Shown: piece after piece, positions 11,066 to 22,275 of the stretch
Layout of the letters: every line of letters starts with the position of its first letter
Numbering within the stretch: position 1 is the first letter of the stretch
Origin: Lithodes maja
Taxonomy: Eukaryota > Arthropoda > Malacostraca > Decapoda > Lithodidae
DNA length: 64,000 nucleotides
Assembly: GCA_037953745.1 (NCBI GenBank)
Contig: JBAKBP010007468.1
Span: forward strand, 17,501 to 81,500
Direction of reading: 5' to 3'
Notes under the pieces: generated by a model
The model's database searches: none
What the model was told of the DNA's origin: nothing
Seen by the model: only the letters and a program-made list of their open reading frames with translations
Translations under genes and position numbers: made by a program

Positions 11066-13474
11066 ATGCACAATCACAAACAACTCATCACAACCCCCAC
11101 ACGTATCTCTGAGAACACTGCCACAATAATAGACCACATAAACTGTAACAGAGAGGACAAAATATCCCAATCAGGGGTTATACAGACTGGGATAAGTGAT
11201 CACTTCGTCACATATTGCACACGAAAAACCACAAAAATTACCCTAGAGAATCACAAGATTATCAAAACAAGGTCACTCAGAAACTACAATAAAGAAACAT
11301 TTCTGGACATTTTATGGAATACAGACTGGTCTCCAGTGTTTGGAAGTACAAACGTTAATGACGCATGGGTTGGCTTCAGAACCATCATCACAAACATTCT
11401 AGACGAAATAGCTCCTCTGAAAGACATACGAATTAAAGCAAGGTCAGACCCATGGATCAACAATGACATACTACACCATCTGGAACACAGAGACAATCTG
11501 TTAAAAAGGCTAGCGAAACATAGACAGGATCAAGGTCTGAAACATGAGTTCAACAGGGCCAGGAATAAACTAAGTAGGAAAATAAAATCAGCGAAAACTA
11601 ATTATTTTCACAATAAGGCAGAGGAATATCAGAATAACCCAAAGAAACTATGGAGGCACCTAAAAACAACAGGCTACAGCAACAAGACAAGGGATTCGTC
11701 TAACACTAATATTGCTCTCACCATTAATGATCAGATTTGCCACGATAAACGACAAATTTCAACCTACTTCAACTCCTTCTTCACCTCCATAGCAAACACA
11801 CTTGCACAGAACCTACCTCAACCTCTCAATAAATACACGACAACAACGGCCACCTTTCGAAATTTCTACAGAGATAAAGACATACACCCAAACACATTTG
11901 GATTGCAAAATGTTACACCAAAATACACTTTTGATGAGCTGTCTAACCTAAATGTACATAAAAGCACAGGACCAGACAAAATTCCTGCCAAATTTCTACG
12001 AGATGGAGCCATTGGTATAGCAGGCCCCCTAACTCACATCATCAACTTGTCAATTAACACCAACACTGTACCTGCTGAACTGAAGGAAGCTATTGTAACC
12101 CCTCTATTCAAGAAAGGAAATAAACTAGAAGTTGGTAACTACAGACCAGTTAGCATATTATGTATTGTATCTAAAATCCTTGAAAGAGCGGTATACACCC
12201 AAATTGAACACTACCTCAAACAAAATGATCTATTCTATAAGTTTCAATCAGGTTTCAGATGCATGTACTCGACAGACTCCTGTCTCATCCACTTAACGGA
12301 TCACATTCGTAAAGAAATGTCTAAAGGTAACTACACCGGTATGGTTCTTCTTGATCTACAAAAAGCGTTTGACACAGTAGACCATGATATCCTATGTAAT
12401 AAACTACAAGCAATGGGCATAGGATCTGTGAACTGGTTTAAATCTTATCTTAGTGGTAGAACCCAAAGAGTCAAAATTGATGATAATATATCTGATCCTA
12501 TGCCAATTAACTGTGGGGTCCCGCAGGGAAGCATCCTTGGTCCCTTACTCTTTCTCTGTTATGTGAACGACATGGAACTGAGCGTCTCATGTAAATTATT
12601 ACTGTATGCAGACGACAGCGTGCTCCTGGTTTCAGGAAAAGACCCAATAAGTATTGCCGCTTCACTTTCCAAAGAACTAGAATCATGTAGTGAATGGCTA
12701 GTGGACAATAGACTATCTCTTCACCTGGGCAAGACGGAAGCCATCTTATGTGGAACAAAACGCAAACTGAAAGACATTGTGGGCTTCTCGGTCAACTGTA
12801 ATGATATTCCTATAACAACAGTGTCACAAGTTAAATATCTCGGACTAAAACTGGACGCGAGTTTGTCAGGTGAAACAATTTTGGAATCTATCCTGAGTAA
12901 GTGTAGAGCACGTATAAAATACCTGTATAGACAGGTGGGATGCTTGCCCGCAGCGACCAAAAAGACCCTCTGCCAAGCGCTTGTTCAATGTCATTTTGAC
13001 TATTCTGTGTCATCCTGGTACTCTGCATCATCTAAATCAGCACAGCACAAACTTCAGGTCACTCAAAATAAAATGGTTAGGTTCATGCTGAACCTAGGAC
13101 CCAGATCACATGTTGGCCAGGAACAACTTCAGTCACTAGGTATGCTCAATGTCGCTGACAGGGCCAAACAAATCAGGCTCACTAATGCCTTCAAAATTTT
13201 CTATGACAGAGCTCCAGAGTACCTAAAGAATGATTTTGTTAAAGCAAATGAGAGGAGTGGACATAATACAAGAAACAGGATGTTTAATTTTAAGGTCCCG
13301 AGAATCCAAGGACAGGGTAAGCAAACATTCTTCTTCACCGCCATCAAAGACTGGAACGACCTACCCCAGTCAGTCCGTGAAAAGAGAACACTGTATTCCT
13401 TCAGACGTAGCCTGAAGGAACACCTGAACCGGACAGCTGCGAGAAGGGAGCACCAAGCTTATGTCTACTACTAA
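11066..13474 (+). CDS. L2-like ORF2, reverse transcriptase part (802 codons)
   Basis: This is the long open frame with ATG at 11066. The true ORF2 start lies upstream, since the protein opens inside the endonuclease (TTPTRISE, then GISDHF near residue 43). The RT fold follows: GPDKIPAKFL, NYRPVSIL, LLDLQKAFDTVDH (Asp430), PQGSILGPLLF (486-), LLYADDSVLL (Tyr514, Asp516, Asp517) and YLGLKLD. A C-terminal domain typical of the CR1/L2 group ends in KDWNDLPQSVRE and SFRRSLKEHL. All catalytic Asp residues are present. Without the upstream endonuclease in frame it is not a complete element, but the RT itself looks intact. Confidence 0.85.
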   Translation: MHNHKQLITTPTRISENTATIIDHINCNREDKISQSGVIQTGISDHFVTYCTRKTTKITLENHKIIKTRSLRNYNKETFLDILWNTDWSPVFGSTNVNDAWVGFRTIITNILDEIAPLKDIRIKARSDPWINNDILHHLEHRDNLLKRLAKHRQDQGLKHEFNRARNKLSRKIKSAKTNYFHNKAEEYQNNPKKLWRHLKTTGYSNKTRDSSNTNIALTINDQICHDKRQISTYFNSFFTSIANTLAQNLPQPLNKYTTTTATFRNFYRDKDIHPNTFGLQNVTPKYTFDELSNLNVHKSTGPDKIPAKFLRDGAIGIAGPLTHIINLSINTNTVPAELKEAIVTPLFKKGNKLEVGNYRPVSILCIVSKILERAVYTQIEHYLKQNDLFYKFQSGFRCMYSTDSCLIHLTDHIRKEMSKGNYTGMVLLDLQKAFDTVDHDILCNKLQAMGIGSVNWFKSYLSGRTQRVKIDDNISDPMPINCGVPQGSILGPLLFLCYVNDMELSVSCKLLLYADDSVLLVSGKDPISIAASLSKELESCSEWLVDNRLSLHLGKTEAILCGTKRKLKDIVGFSVNCNDIPITTVSQVKYLGLKLDASLSGETILESILSKCRARIKYLYRQVGCLPAATKKTLCQALVQCHFDYSVSSWYSASSKSAQHKLQVTQNKMVRFMLNLGPRSHVGQEQLQSLGMLNVADRAKQIRLTNAFKIFYDRAPEYLKNDFVKANERSGHNTRNRMFNFKVPRIQGQGKQTFFFTAIKDWNDLPQSVREKRTLYSFRRSLKEHLNRTAARREHQAYVYY

Positions 13475-13796
13475 ATGCGACATAAGAGATAGACAAACCA
13501 AACTGAAATGATTACTGATTACGGATTACTGATATTTACTATAGGATGTAAGGTATCTTAAAATAACCCCCTAGAAATACTTTTTCTAAAGTATCCATTT
13601 CTTTATCCTCCCCATTTTTCCCCAGCTAACCTAATCCCACAAGGACCCCAATGGAAATACGCCTAACGGCCTTATTGGGCTATCCTTAGTTGGAATTATG
13701 CAAGGCTGGTACATGTCATATTTGTAACAAACTATGTGGTACCAACTCTGTAAATTGCTAACTGAATAAATATTATTATTATTATTATTATTATTA
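13475..13796 (+). repeat. L2-like 3' UTR with (ATT)n tail
   Basis: The UTR ends AACTGAATAAAT followed by (ATT)n at about 13770-13796, the simple-repeat tail expected of L2-type LINEs instead of poly-A. Confidence 0.8.
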
Positions 13797-14398
13797 AGCA
13801 TTTCGCAGCCTAGTTTGATGTATTGAGACACAAACGACTTAGGCTCTTTTTGTTGATAGGAATACTGCATTGTGGCGATTATTATTAGTGTTGTAGTGTT
13901 TAGGATATTCTTGGCTCCGACGGCATTAAATATTCTGCCTTTTTGTGTGCATAGCCTGCACAAGCATTGTTCCACTGCCTGCCTTTTTGGGTTCCATTTC
14001 CGATACGAGCATCTTTATAACATCTAACATTTAAAGAAGATTCCTTGTTAGTGTTGAAGGACTTTAGTGCACTTTCTTTCATGCAGGAGTGCCTGACATT
14101 TATTGATTAAAGTAACGTAAGCTGTAACTTCTCTTACCACCTTACTTTGCATACCATAACCAAGCACCTTCGGTTATAGGTAGTAATAGGCTGTTTTCAC
14201 ATAACATTAAGCCTAGAGTAGACGCACATTTATTGAGTTTGATAGCCTATTATTGCATATAGAACTCTGTAGAGTATTTGTGTTCTTTGTTCACTGGGAA
14301 TATACTTCAGAGGTTGGAGCTAGCGCTTTCCGTTGTAACATTTATGCCATTACTAGTCCAATGAATAAGAGCCCCGATATATTTGAACCCCAGTCGTA
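13797..14398. other. Unassigned sequence
   Basis: No recognised structure. Two short open frames on the minus strand have no known motif. Confidence 0.4.
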
Positions 14399-16912
14399 AC
14401 AATACATCTTGGAAGTTATTCGAAACCACTTACCTAAAAGCAGTGCAAGACTGCATACCATCGAAAATACGGCGTCCAGGCCATAATAATAAGCCCAAAT
14501 GGTGGAATAAAGATATTTCAAACTGCCTGCTTGCTAAAAAAATTGCTAATGATAGAATAAAATCCTCACAAAATGACGAAGAACGGGTGAAATTTGTAGA
14601 GCTACGACGCAAAGCCAAAAAGTTAATTAAGCAAAGTAAAAAGACCTTAGAGTTACATATTGCAAATCAAAGTAAAACAAACCCGAAAGAATTCTATAGT
14701 TATATCAGAAAGAAAAAAGTAGTTACTTCAAATGTTGGACCGTTAGTCGATGAAAATGGAGAACACACCAAAGACGAAGTACAAATGAATAATGCCCTCA
14801 ATACCTTCTTTGCATCAGTTTTTACAACAGAAGACCTCAGTGATATCCCTACACCATCGCCGATTCAGATTTATAATTCAGATGTTCTAAGCAATATCAC
14901 CGTTACAGAGAGAGAAGTATTGAATTACTTAGATAAACTCAAGGTAAATAAAACGCCTGGACCTGATACAATCTCGCCTAGAGTTCTAAAGGAAGCTAAG
15001 GATGAGCTCTCCAAACCACTGACATTACTATTCAATAAATCCTTGCAGTCTGGAACCATGCCTGATCAGTGGAAGCTAGCCAACGTAACACCGAAATTAA
15101 AAAAAGGCAGCAAATCCCTACCCAGTAATTATCGTCTAATTAGCTTAACCTCAGTTGTATGTAAAATGCTAGAAACGGTCATACGAGACAGACTCGTAAA
15201 TCACTTAGAAGAAAATAACATACTTAACACCTTACGAGCGGCCTATGCGGTTTATTTATATGTACCGCCCAGCGGGGTGTTTTTAGCCAAAATAGGGCTG
15301 TTTACGTTATCATTTTCATGCCTAAATAAGACCCAGAACGTAAAAAAAGTATCTATCCCTGAAAGGGCATAAACAGAGCTTTCGAATGACACCATAACGA
15401 TCCTTTTATGATGGCTAGTTTTCTTGCAATAACCGTGCAACGCGAGTGCAAAAAGCATGTAATTAGGCACTTTCCCCATACAATTCCGTATATAGCGAGT
15501 GAGAGAGGGAGGGAGGAGGTGGGATTCGTGTCAGTAGGTTCGCCGCGGTGGTCTGGAGCAGTCATACGCTCGCTACTCTCCTGCCACCACTTGTCTCTCT
15601 CTCTCAGCAACATTACGTGCTGAAATTGCCACACGATATATGTCGAGCACCGCCACATAGTCCAGCTTTATTTAACTCGACTTATGTTGCTCGCCGCTAA
15701 TTAAGGGTTAAAGATACTCAACACGGCTTTCGTAAAAAACGTTCCCGTTTAACAAACCTCTTAGACTTCTTCCACGATATCCTCAACCTCTACGATGAGA
15801 GTAAATCTGTAGATATTATATACCTTGATTTTCAAAAGGCCTTTGACAAAGTTCCCCACAAACGTTTACTGCTAAAACTAAAAGCGCATGGAATACAAGA
15901 CGGTGTGTTGAAATGGATAGAAAATTGGCTCAGCGACAGAAAGCAAAGAGTAGTCATAAACGGTAAGGCATCTAAATGGACCAATGTAAGTAGCGCGGTA
16001 CCCCAGGGATCGGTACTAGGACCAATTCTCTTTCTAATTTACATCAACGACATAGATGAGGGTCTCACCTGTACAATCTCAAAATTTGCTGATGATACAA
16101 AAATTGCAAATAGCGTACTCTCAAAAGAACAAGTTGAAGATATGCAACACAATCTAGATAAATTGTCATGTTGGGCCCAAATTTGGCAAATGAGTTTCAA
16201 TGCGGATAAATGTAAAGTACTACATATCTGATACCTAAATGAGAAAGCAAACTATTCGATGAATGGCACTCAGCTTAAGAATGTAAACAGAGAAACCGAT
16301 CTGGGAGTAACAATATCGAGTAACCTAAAACCGAGTCAACAATGTTCAGAAGTTATTAAGAAGGCAAACAAAATAATTGGCTTTATAGGCAGGTCATTTG
16401 AGCATAAATCCAAAGAAGTTATCCTAACCCTTTACAATTCCTTAGTCCGCCCTCTTCTGGAATACTGCGTTCAATCCTGGTGACCTTATTACCAAAAAGA
16501 TATAAACAAGCTAGAACGAGTTCAACGTAGAGTTACCAAAATGATACCTAGCATAAAGAACAAACCATACGAAGAGAGTCTTAGAGAATTAAATATATTT
16601 CCTTTAACCCAGCGCAGATTAAGAGGCGACTTAATTCAAGTGTTCAAAATCATCAAAGGCATCAACAATATGGACTGTAGTAAGTACTTCACTATCGACC
16701 AATCTAATTACACGCGGGGAAACGGTTGCAAAATTATTGGTAAATCTTTTAACTCACACGAATCTAAGAATTTCTTCTTCAATCGAGTTGTCAACTTGTG
16801 GAATGGGCTTCCCTGAAACGTTATAGACTGCATCACCGTTGATTCATTTAAACTCCGTCTAGACAAATATCTCGCATCAAACCCGCGACTGACTGCGTTT
16901 GTAAATAAATAA
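14399..16912 (+). pseudogene. CR1 reverse transcriptase, copy B, split by insertion
   Basis: The frame is open from 14399 to the insertion at 15227, then resumes at 15708. It carries NKTPGPDTISPRVLKEAKDE, NYRLISLTSVVCKMLE, then YLDFQKAFDKVPH, PQGSVLGPILFLIY, SKFADDTKIAN and the C-terminal RVVNLWNGLP. Damage outside the insertion is modest: an in-frame TGA after SVQSW near 16481 (shared with copy C), a TGA near 16229, and another TGA after NGLP near 16814. The protein ends near 16912 (LTAFVNK). Non-functional because of the insertion and stops. Confidence 0.85.
15228..15707. mobile_element. 480-bp TTAA-flanked element, family M2
   Basis: TTAA at 15224-15227 and 15708-15711. Excision restores the CR1 sequence seen in copies A and C. 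Imperfect ends: CACCTTACGAGCGGC and CCCTTAATTAGCGGC. The interior segment around 15355-15445 (GAAAGGGCATAAACAGAGCT, TTTCTTGCAATAACCGTGCA) matches the corresponding part of the elements at 55968 and 58288, as does TCTCTCTCTCAGCAACATTA near 15595 with the 58288 element. Non-coding. Confidence 0.8.
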
Positions 16913-17135
16913 CTTTATTTTATCCCCACCTCAGTTACTAACCCATCTGTCCCCTACTAACTTCCTAATCCTGCCATGGACATTAGTTCCAGGGCAGTAA
17001 TTCCCTTTCCAATGTTCCCTTACCCACTCTAAACCACTGTTTGGACACTTGATCCTCAGTGTTTTGGAGGACAAGCAACCTAGAAGGGTCACTAGATATG
17101 TTGTTGCTTGATTTCCTTTGTACTCCTTTGTACTC

Positions 17136-17841
17136 TGAAAGTCTCTCATTCACACGCTGGTACTATTATCACTACTGTTGATATAAAATATAACCCGTTG
17201 TCACAGACGAAAACAAAGACCACCACTGGACTGTCTTTGACAATGCGATTACTAGGAAAGAAAGAACAACATTCTCTGATAACTGTAGCCCATTTCGATG
17301 TCCCTGGCGAGCGCTAGTGGCTAACGAGAGGTGATTCTGCCAACGCTGGTAGACGTCACAATTGCAATAATGGTGAACATAATATCCTGTATACAGTTTG
17401 AGATTGGAAATTACGGTATAATTACATTCAAATCACATTAAGTCTTGATCATAGAGAGTAGTGCAATGAGAGAGAGACAAACACACGCAGAGAGAGAGAG
17501 AGAAGCACAATATCACTACAGCCAAGATGCGTGTAACCCACATTGTGTATAGAAATTAATTTTGAGAATACAACTATGCAGTATATTGTATTAATAAATT
17601 CATAATACGTTTTATATGTTGGCCATTGCAAGCATGTGCAATAATGGTTTAACAATAATTTGCAACGCATGAGAACAATCGTCGCTAATCACTACCTGCC
17701 AGCTAGAGAAGGAAGGTGGGAGAGTTGGGGAGAGTTTGGGGGTGAATGGTGGGGTTAGACTTTGACCCGACTCCCCCCTTCCACCTGCCCAGGCTGGAGT
17801 AGGGAAAGGAAGAACCCACCCCTGAGCAACTTTTAGTACGC
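17136..17841. other. Unassigned sequence
   Basis: No domain or repeat structure recognised beyond a short (GA)n run near 17466-17504. Confidence 0.45.
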
Positions 17842-18170
17842 GTGAGTATACGTGGTACTCGTGGTACCCGTCTTGCAACAGAATCCCACCCCTACTCTGT
17901 GCAACTCTCCAATACAAGAGTAAAACATTATTCTCATTCTTGCTTCCATTCAACAGCTGAGCTCTGGAACGCTCTCCCAGAATCAGTCTGTCCTTCTTCC
18001 TATGACTTAAATTGCTTCAAACTCTGTGTGTTCAGGCATTTTGGCTCGAACGTCCCATGATTTTGGCCCTGTCACTCTTTTGACTCTGAGGGAGGCACTC
18101 GATACAGGCAGTTCTGCCTTTTTGTCTCCCTCACCGACATAGGAAAAAAATTAAAATAAATAAAAAAAAG
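17842..18170 (+). mobile_element. 3' end of a third LINE family (R3), C-terminal coding fragment
   Basis: The open frame 17842-18060 encodes the tail of a LINE ORF2. Motifs: VQLSNTRVKHYSHSCF, AELWNALPESV and SYDLNCFKLCVFRHFGSN. A 3' UTR follows with GGAGGCACTCG, CAGGCAGTTCTGCCTTTTGTCTCC-like text and an A-rich end. The same 3' end occurs at 25220-26365, 40440-40850, 42441-42780 and (minus) 54852-55645, so it is a frequent, always 5'-truncated family here. Confidence 0.7.
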
Positions 18171-19666
18171 GGCGTTATATAATTATACTGTAGATACTTC
18201 CTCGAGTCCGGGCTCCCGCGACTCCTCAAAGACGAGATATAGATATATTATCGCCATATTAGGTAATACATGCACCTTACACGTCATCCGAGAACTCTTG
18301 CCGCATTTCTGAGTTTATGCACTCATATCGCTCAGATCTAAATACATTAGTGTATATCGTATAAATACGATAGAATATGACTCTTTTGTGATCTCGTATG
18401 TCTCTGTGACGTCACGATCTCTCCTACAGCACGACGTAGGACGAGTATATCGTATATTATAAGATTGTAAATAAGTTAAGTTATAAAAGGCCTAATATGC
18501 TATTAAGCAATATTGCCATGGTCTTATGTAGTATATATGAATTTATCGTATATATTAATATAATTTATCGTATAGAGCAACCTAAATGCGGTACGATAAT
18601 TTGGGCTCCTGGCGGTTTGCCAAGGCAGCAAGGTGTGCTTTTGAGGTACGCCAGAGCCTTCACGAACACCAACCAGTTAACATCTAATTTTCCGCCCTCA
18701 GTTGATCGTGCTTTTGTGCCTCTAATCACAATACACATACAGCAATACACACAGCTACACCATCACGACGCTCTCATCGACATCATGACTGACTGATAGA
18801 GAAGCATATTATTCATGTCCATTCCCATGTAATCATTTATTCTTTCTTTAACTTGACTCGAGTCTTGGGACCGAAGTCTCGTTCCCCATTGTCCACCACC
18901 ATATTGGGTAAAACGTTCTCCCTTGCCTCATTGCCACGTGGAACTATTGGTGAGTTAATTCCTGGCTAATATTAACCCTTATAACCTTACCCTATATATA
19001 CATTTATTATGCGAGACCTTTGGATATAAATTAGCTTGTTTCAGATTGAATTCAATTTAGATATAGAGTAGTTTTCATTTAGATTGATTTTATTTGATTC
19101 ATTATAGCTTAGTAATATTTAACTTCCATTGATAGTTTACCACAGTGTATCTTATCGCACAGTTAATGCTTCTAATTCATGTTTAAGAGTTCACTCAATG
19201 CAGATTCTTTGTTGTTGTAATTTTAACCTGTGCAATATATGCATCTAGAGTTACTTTATGTATTTTATTATTATTTTTTTTTTTTTTTTTTTTGCCTTTT
19301 GGAGAGCTACTGCTCCTTGTTCTTGAACCTAAATTAGCAATCATCCTTGTTCTACTGTCATTTATTTTGTGTGCATTATCCTGCCGTACTTTAAGACGAT
19401 TTGCTTATGCCGAGGCCTATTGCCTCTGTTTATTGATTAACTTCTTGTGTACAAGTCCTACGTGACAACTAGAAACGTTATTGGTAAATATTTATGAACC
19501 ACCATTGATGAGAATACAAACATTGTAATCTGTCCTTGTGTTTCTGCTGATTGTATGTTGTTTGTTTGGTGTAAAGAGAAGTTAGGTCAGTCCTCGCCCA
19601 GTCAAGAGTACTGCATCATTCCCAGAGTGTAAGTGCGATCAGAATATACCTCGTTTCTTAGAAAAG
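18171..19666. other. Unassigned AT-rich sequence
   Basis: It contains many TATCGTATA-type motifs (18240-18600) and a poly-T run near 19271-19293. No supported gene. Confidence 0.45.
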
Positions 19667-20198
19667 TGGCATAGCAACCCCCATAACAACAACACTCACC
19701 ACCATAACAACAACAACACTCACCACTATAACAATAACACTCACCACTGTAACAACAACAACACTCACCACTATAACAACAACAACACTCACCACTATAA
19801 CAACATCACTCACCACTATAATAACAACACTCACCACTATAACAACAACACTCACCACTATAACAACAACAACACTCACCACTATAACAATAACACTCAC
19901 CACCATAACAACACTCACCACTATAACAATAACACTCACCACAATAACAATAACACTCACCACAATAACAACAACACTCACCACTATAACAACAACACAC
20001 CACTATAACAACACTAAGCACTATAACAATATCACTCACCACTATATCAACAACACTCACTACTATAACAACAACAACACTCACCACCATAACAACAACA
20101 ACAACACTCACCACTATAACAACAACACTCACCACCATAACAACAACAACACTCACCACCATAACAACAACAACACTCACCACCATAACAACAACACT
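19667..20198. repeat. 21-bp minisatellite (ACTCACCAYYATAACAACAAC type), left block
   Basis: Imperfect 15- to 24-base units are built from AAC, ACT, CAC, CAY and TAT triplets. The three-base structure keeps frames open on the minus strand, which is not evidence of coding. The block abuts the 3' end of CR1 copy C; the matching block beyond its 5' end is at 24259-25199. Confidence 0.9.
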
Positions 20199-20416
20199 CA
20201 AAGGAGTACAAAGGAAATCAAGCAACAACAGATCTAGTGACCCTTCTAGGTTGCTTGTCCTCCAAAACACTGAGGATCAAGTGCCCAAACAGTGGTTTAG
20301 AGTGGGTAAGGGAACATTGGAAAGGGAATTACTGCCCTGGAACTAATGTCTGTGGCAGGATTAGGAAGTTAGTAGGGGACAGATGGGTTAGTAACTGAGG
20401 GGGGGATAAAAAAAAG

Positions 20417-22260
20417 TTATTCATTTACAAACGCAGTCAGTCGCGGGTTTGATGCGAGATATTTGTCTAGGCGGAGTTTAAATGAATCAACAGTGATGCA
20501 GTTTATAACGTTTCGGGGAAGCCCATTCCACAAGTTGACAACTCGATTGAAGAAGAAATTCTTAGATTCGTGTGAGTTAAAAGATTTACCAATAATTTTG
20601 CAACCGTTTCCCCGCGTGTAATTAGATTGGTCGATAGTGAAGTACTTACTACAGTCCATATTGTTGATGCCTTTGAACACTTGAATTAAGTCACCTCTTA
20701 ATCTGCGCTGGGTTAAAGGAAATATATTTAATTCTCCAAGACTCTCTTCGTATGGTTTGTTCTTTATGCTAGGTATCATTTTGGTAACTCTACGTTGAAC
20801 TCGTTCTAGCATGTTTATATCTTTTTGGTAATAAGGTCACCAGGATTGAACGCAGTATTCCAGAAGAGGGCGGACTAAGGAATTGTAAAGGGTTAGGATA
20901 ACTTCTTTGGATTTATGCTCAAATGACCTGCCTATAAAGCCAATTATTTTGTTTGCCTTCTTAATAACTTCTGAACATTGTTGACTCGGTTTTAGGTTAC
21001 TCGATATTGTTACTCCCAGATCGGTTTCTCTGTTTACATTCTTAAGCTGAGTGCCATTCATCGAATAGTTTGCTTTCTCATTTAGGTATCCGATATGTAG
21101 TACTTTACATTTATCCGCATTGAAACTCATTTGCCAAATTTGGGCCCAACATGACAATTTATCTAGATTGTGTTGCATATCGTCAACTTGTTCTTTTGAG
21201 AGTACGCTATTTGCAATTTTTGTATCGTCAGCAAATTTTGAGATTGTACAGGCGAGACCCTCATCTATGTCGTTGATGTAAATTAGAAAGAGAATTGGTC
21301 CTAGTACCGATCCCTGGGGTACCCCGCTACTTACATTGGTCCATTTAGATGCCTTACCGTTTATGACTACTCTTTGCTTTCTGTCACTGAGCTAATTTTC
21401 TATCCATTTCAACACACCGTCTTGTATTCCATGCGCTTTAAGTTTTAGCAGTAAACGTTTGTGGGGAACTTTGTCAAAGGCCTTTTGAAAATCAAGGTAT
21501 ATAATATCTACAGCTTTACTCTCATCGTAGAGGTTGAGGATATCGTGGAAGAAGTCCAAGAGGTTTGTTAAACAGGAACGTTTTTTACGAAAGCCGTGTT
21601 GAGAATCTTTAAGTATATTATTTTCCTCTAAGTGATTTACGAGTCTGTCTCGTATGACCGTTTCTAGCATTTTACATACAACTGAGGTTAAGCTAATTGG
21701 ACGATCATTACTGGGTAGGGATTTGCTGCCCTTTTTGAATATCGGTGTTACGTTGGCTAGCTTCCACTGATCAGGCATAGTTCCAGACTGCAAGGATTTA
21801 TTGAATAGTAATGTGCGTGGTTTGGAGAGCTCATCCTTAGCTTCCTTTAGATCTCTAGGCGAGATTGTATCAGGTCCAGGCGTTTTATTTACCTTGAGTT
21901 TATCTAAACAATTCAATACTTCCCTCTCTGTAACGGTGATATTGCTTAGAACATCTGAATTATCAATCAGAATCGGCGATGGTGTAGGGATATCACTGAG
22001 GTCTTCTGTTGTAAAAACTGGTGCAAAGAACGTATTGAGGGCATTACTCATTTGTACTTCGTCTTTGGTGTATTCTCCATTTTCATTGACTAACGGTCCA
22101 ACAGTTGAAGTAACTACTTTTTTCTTTCTGATATAACTATAGAATTCTTTTGAGTTTGTTTTACTTTGATTTGCAATATGTAACTCTAAAGTCTTTATAC
22201 TTTGCTTAATTAATTTTTTGTCTTTGCGTCGTAGCTCTACAAATTTCACCCGTTCTTCGT
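20417..22260 (-). pseudogene. CR1 ORF2 C-terminal part: reverse transcriptase
   Basis: RT in the frame after the small deletion: NKTPGPDTISP, ANVTPIFKKGS, YLDFQKAFDKVPH, then a TGG-to-TAG stop near 21392, SGVPQGSVLGPILFLIY, SKFADDTKIAN, a TGA after CVQSW near 20837, then the C-terminal domain ending RLTAFVNE. Apart from these two stops the RT reads well. The TGA is shared with copy B but absent from copy A, which has TGC there. Confidence 0.85.
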
Positions 22261-22275
22261 CATTTTGTGAGGATT

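Larger units (their letters stand above)
10370..13796 (+). mobile_element. L2-like LINE, nearly intact ORF2
   Basis: This non-LTR retrotransposon contains an endonuclease (10419-11063), a reverse transcriptase (11066-13474), and a 3' UTR of about 300 bases ending in CTGAATAAAT plus an (ATT)n tail. The 5' boundary is not sharp. There is no ORF1, so it is probably 5'-truncated or starts within ORF2. The microsatellite tail and protein motifs fit the L2 branch of the CR1 group. Only one frameshift interrupts the endonuclease-RT frame, so it is younger or less decayed than the CR1 copies. Confidence 0.8.
14399..17135 (+). mobile_element. CR1-type LINE copy B, 5'-truncated, interrupted
   Basis: It begins abruptly at a point equal to about 2626 in copy A (AATACATCTTGGAAGTTATT) and ends with the shared CTTTGTACTC tail. 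It therefore contains only the end of the endonuclease linker, the RT and the 3' UTR. It is interrupted by a 480-bp TTAA element. 5' truncation is the usual result of incomplete target-primed reverse transcription. Confidence 0.85.

Noticed and set aside
19658..20270. Val/Ser-rich minus-strand ORFs
   Set aside because: Same minisatellite as 24259-25199.
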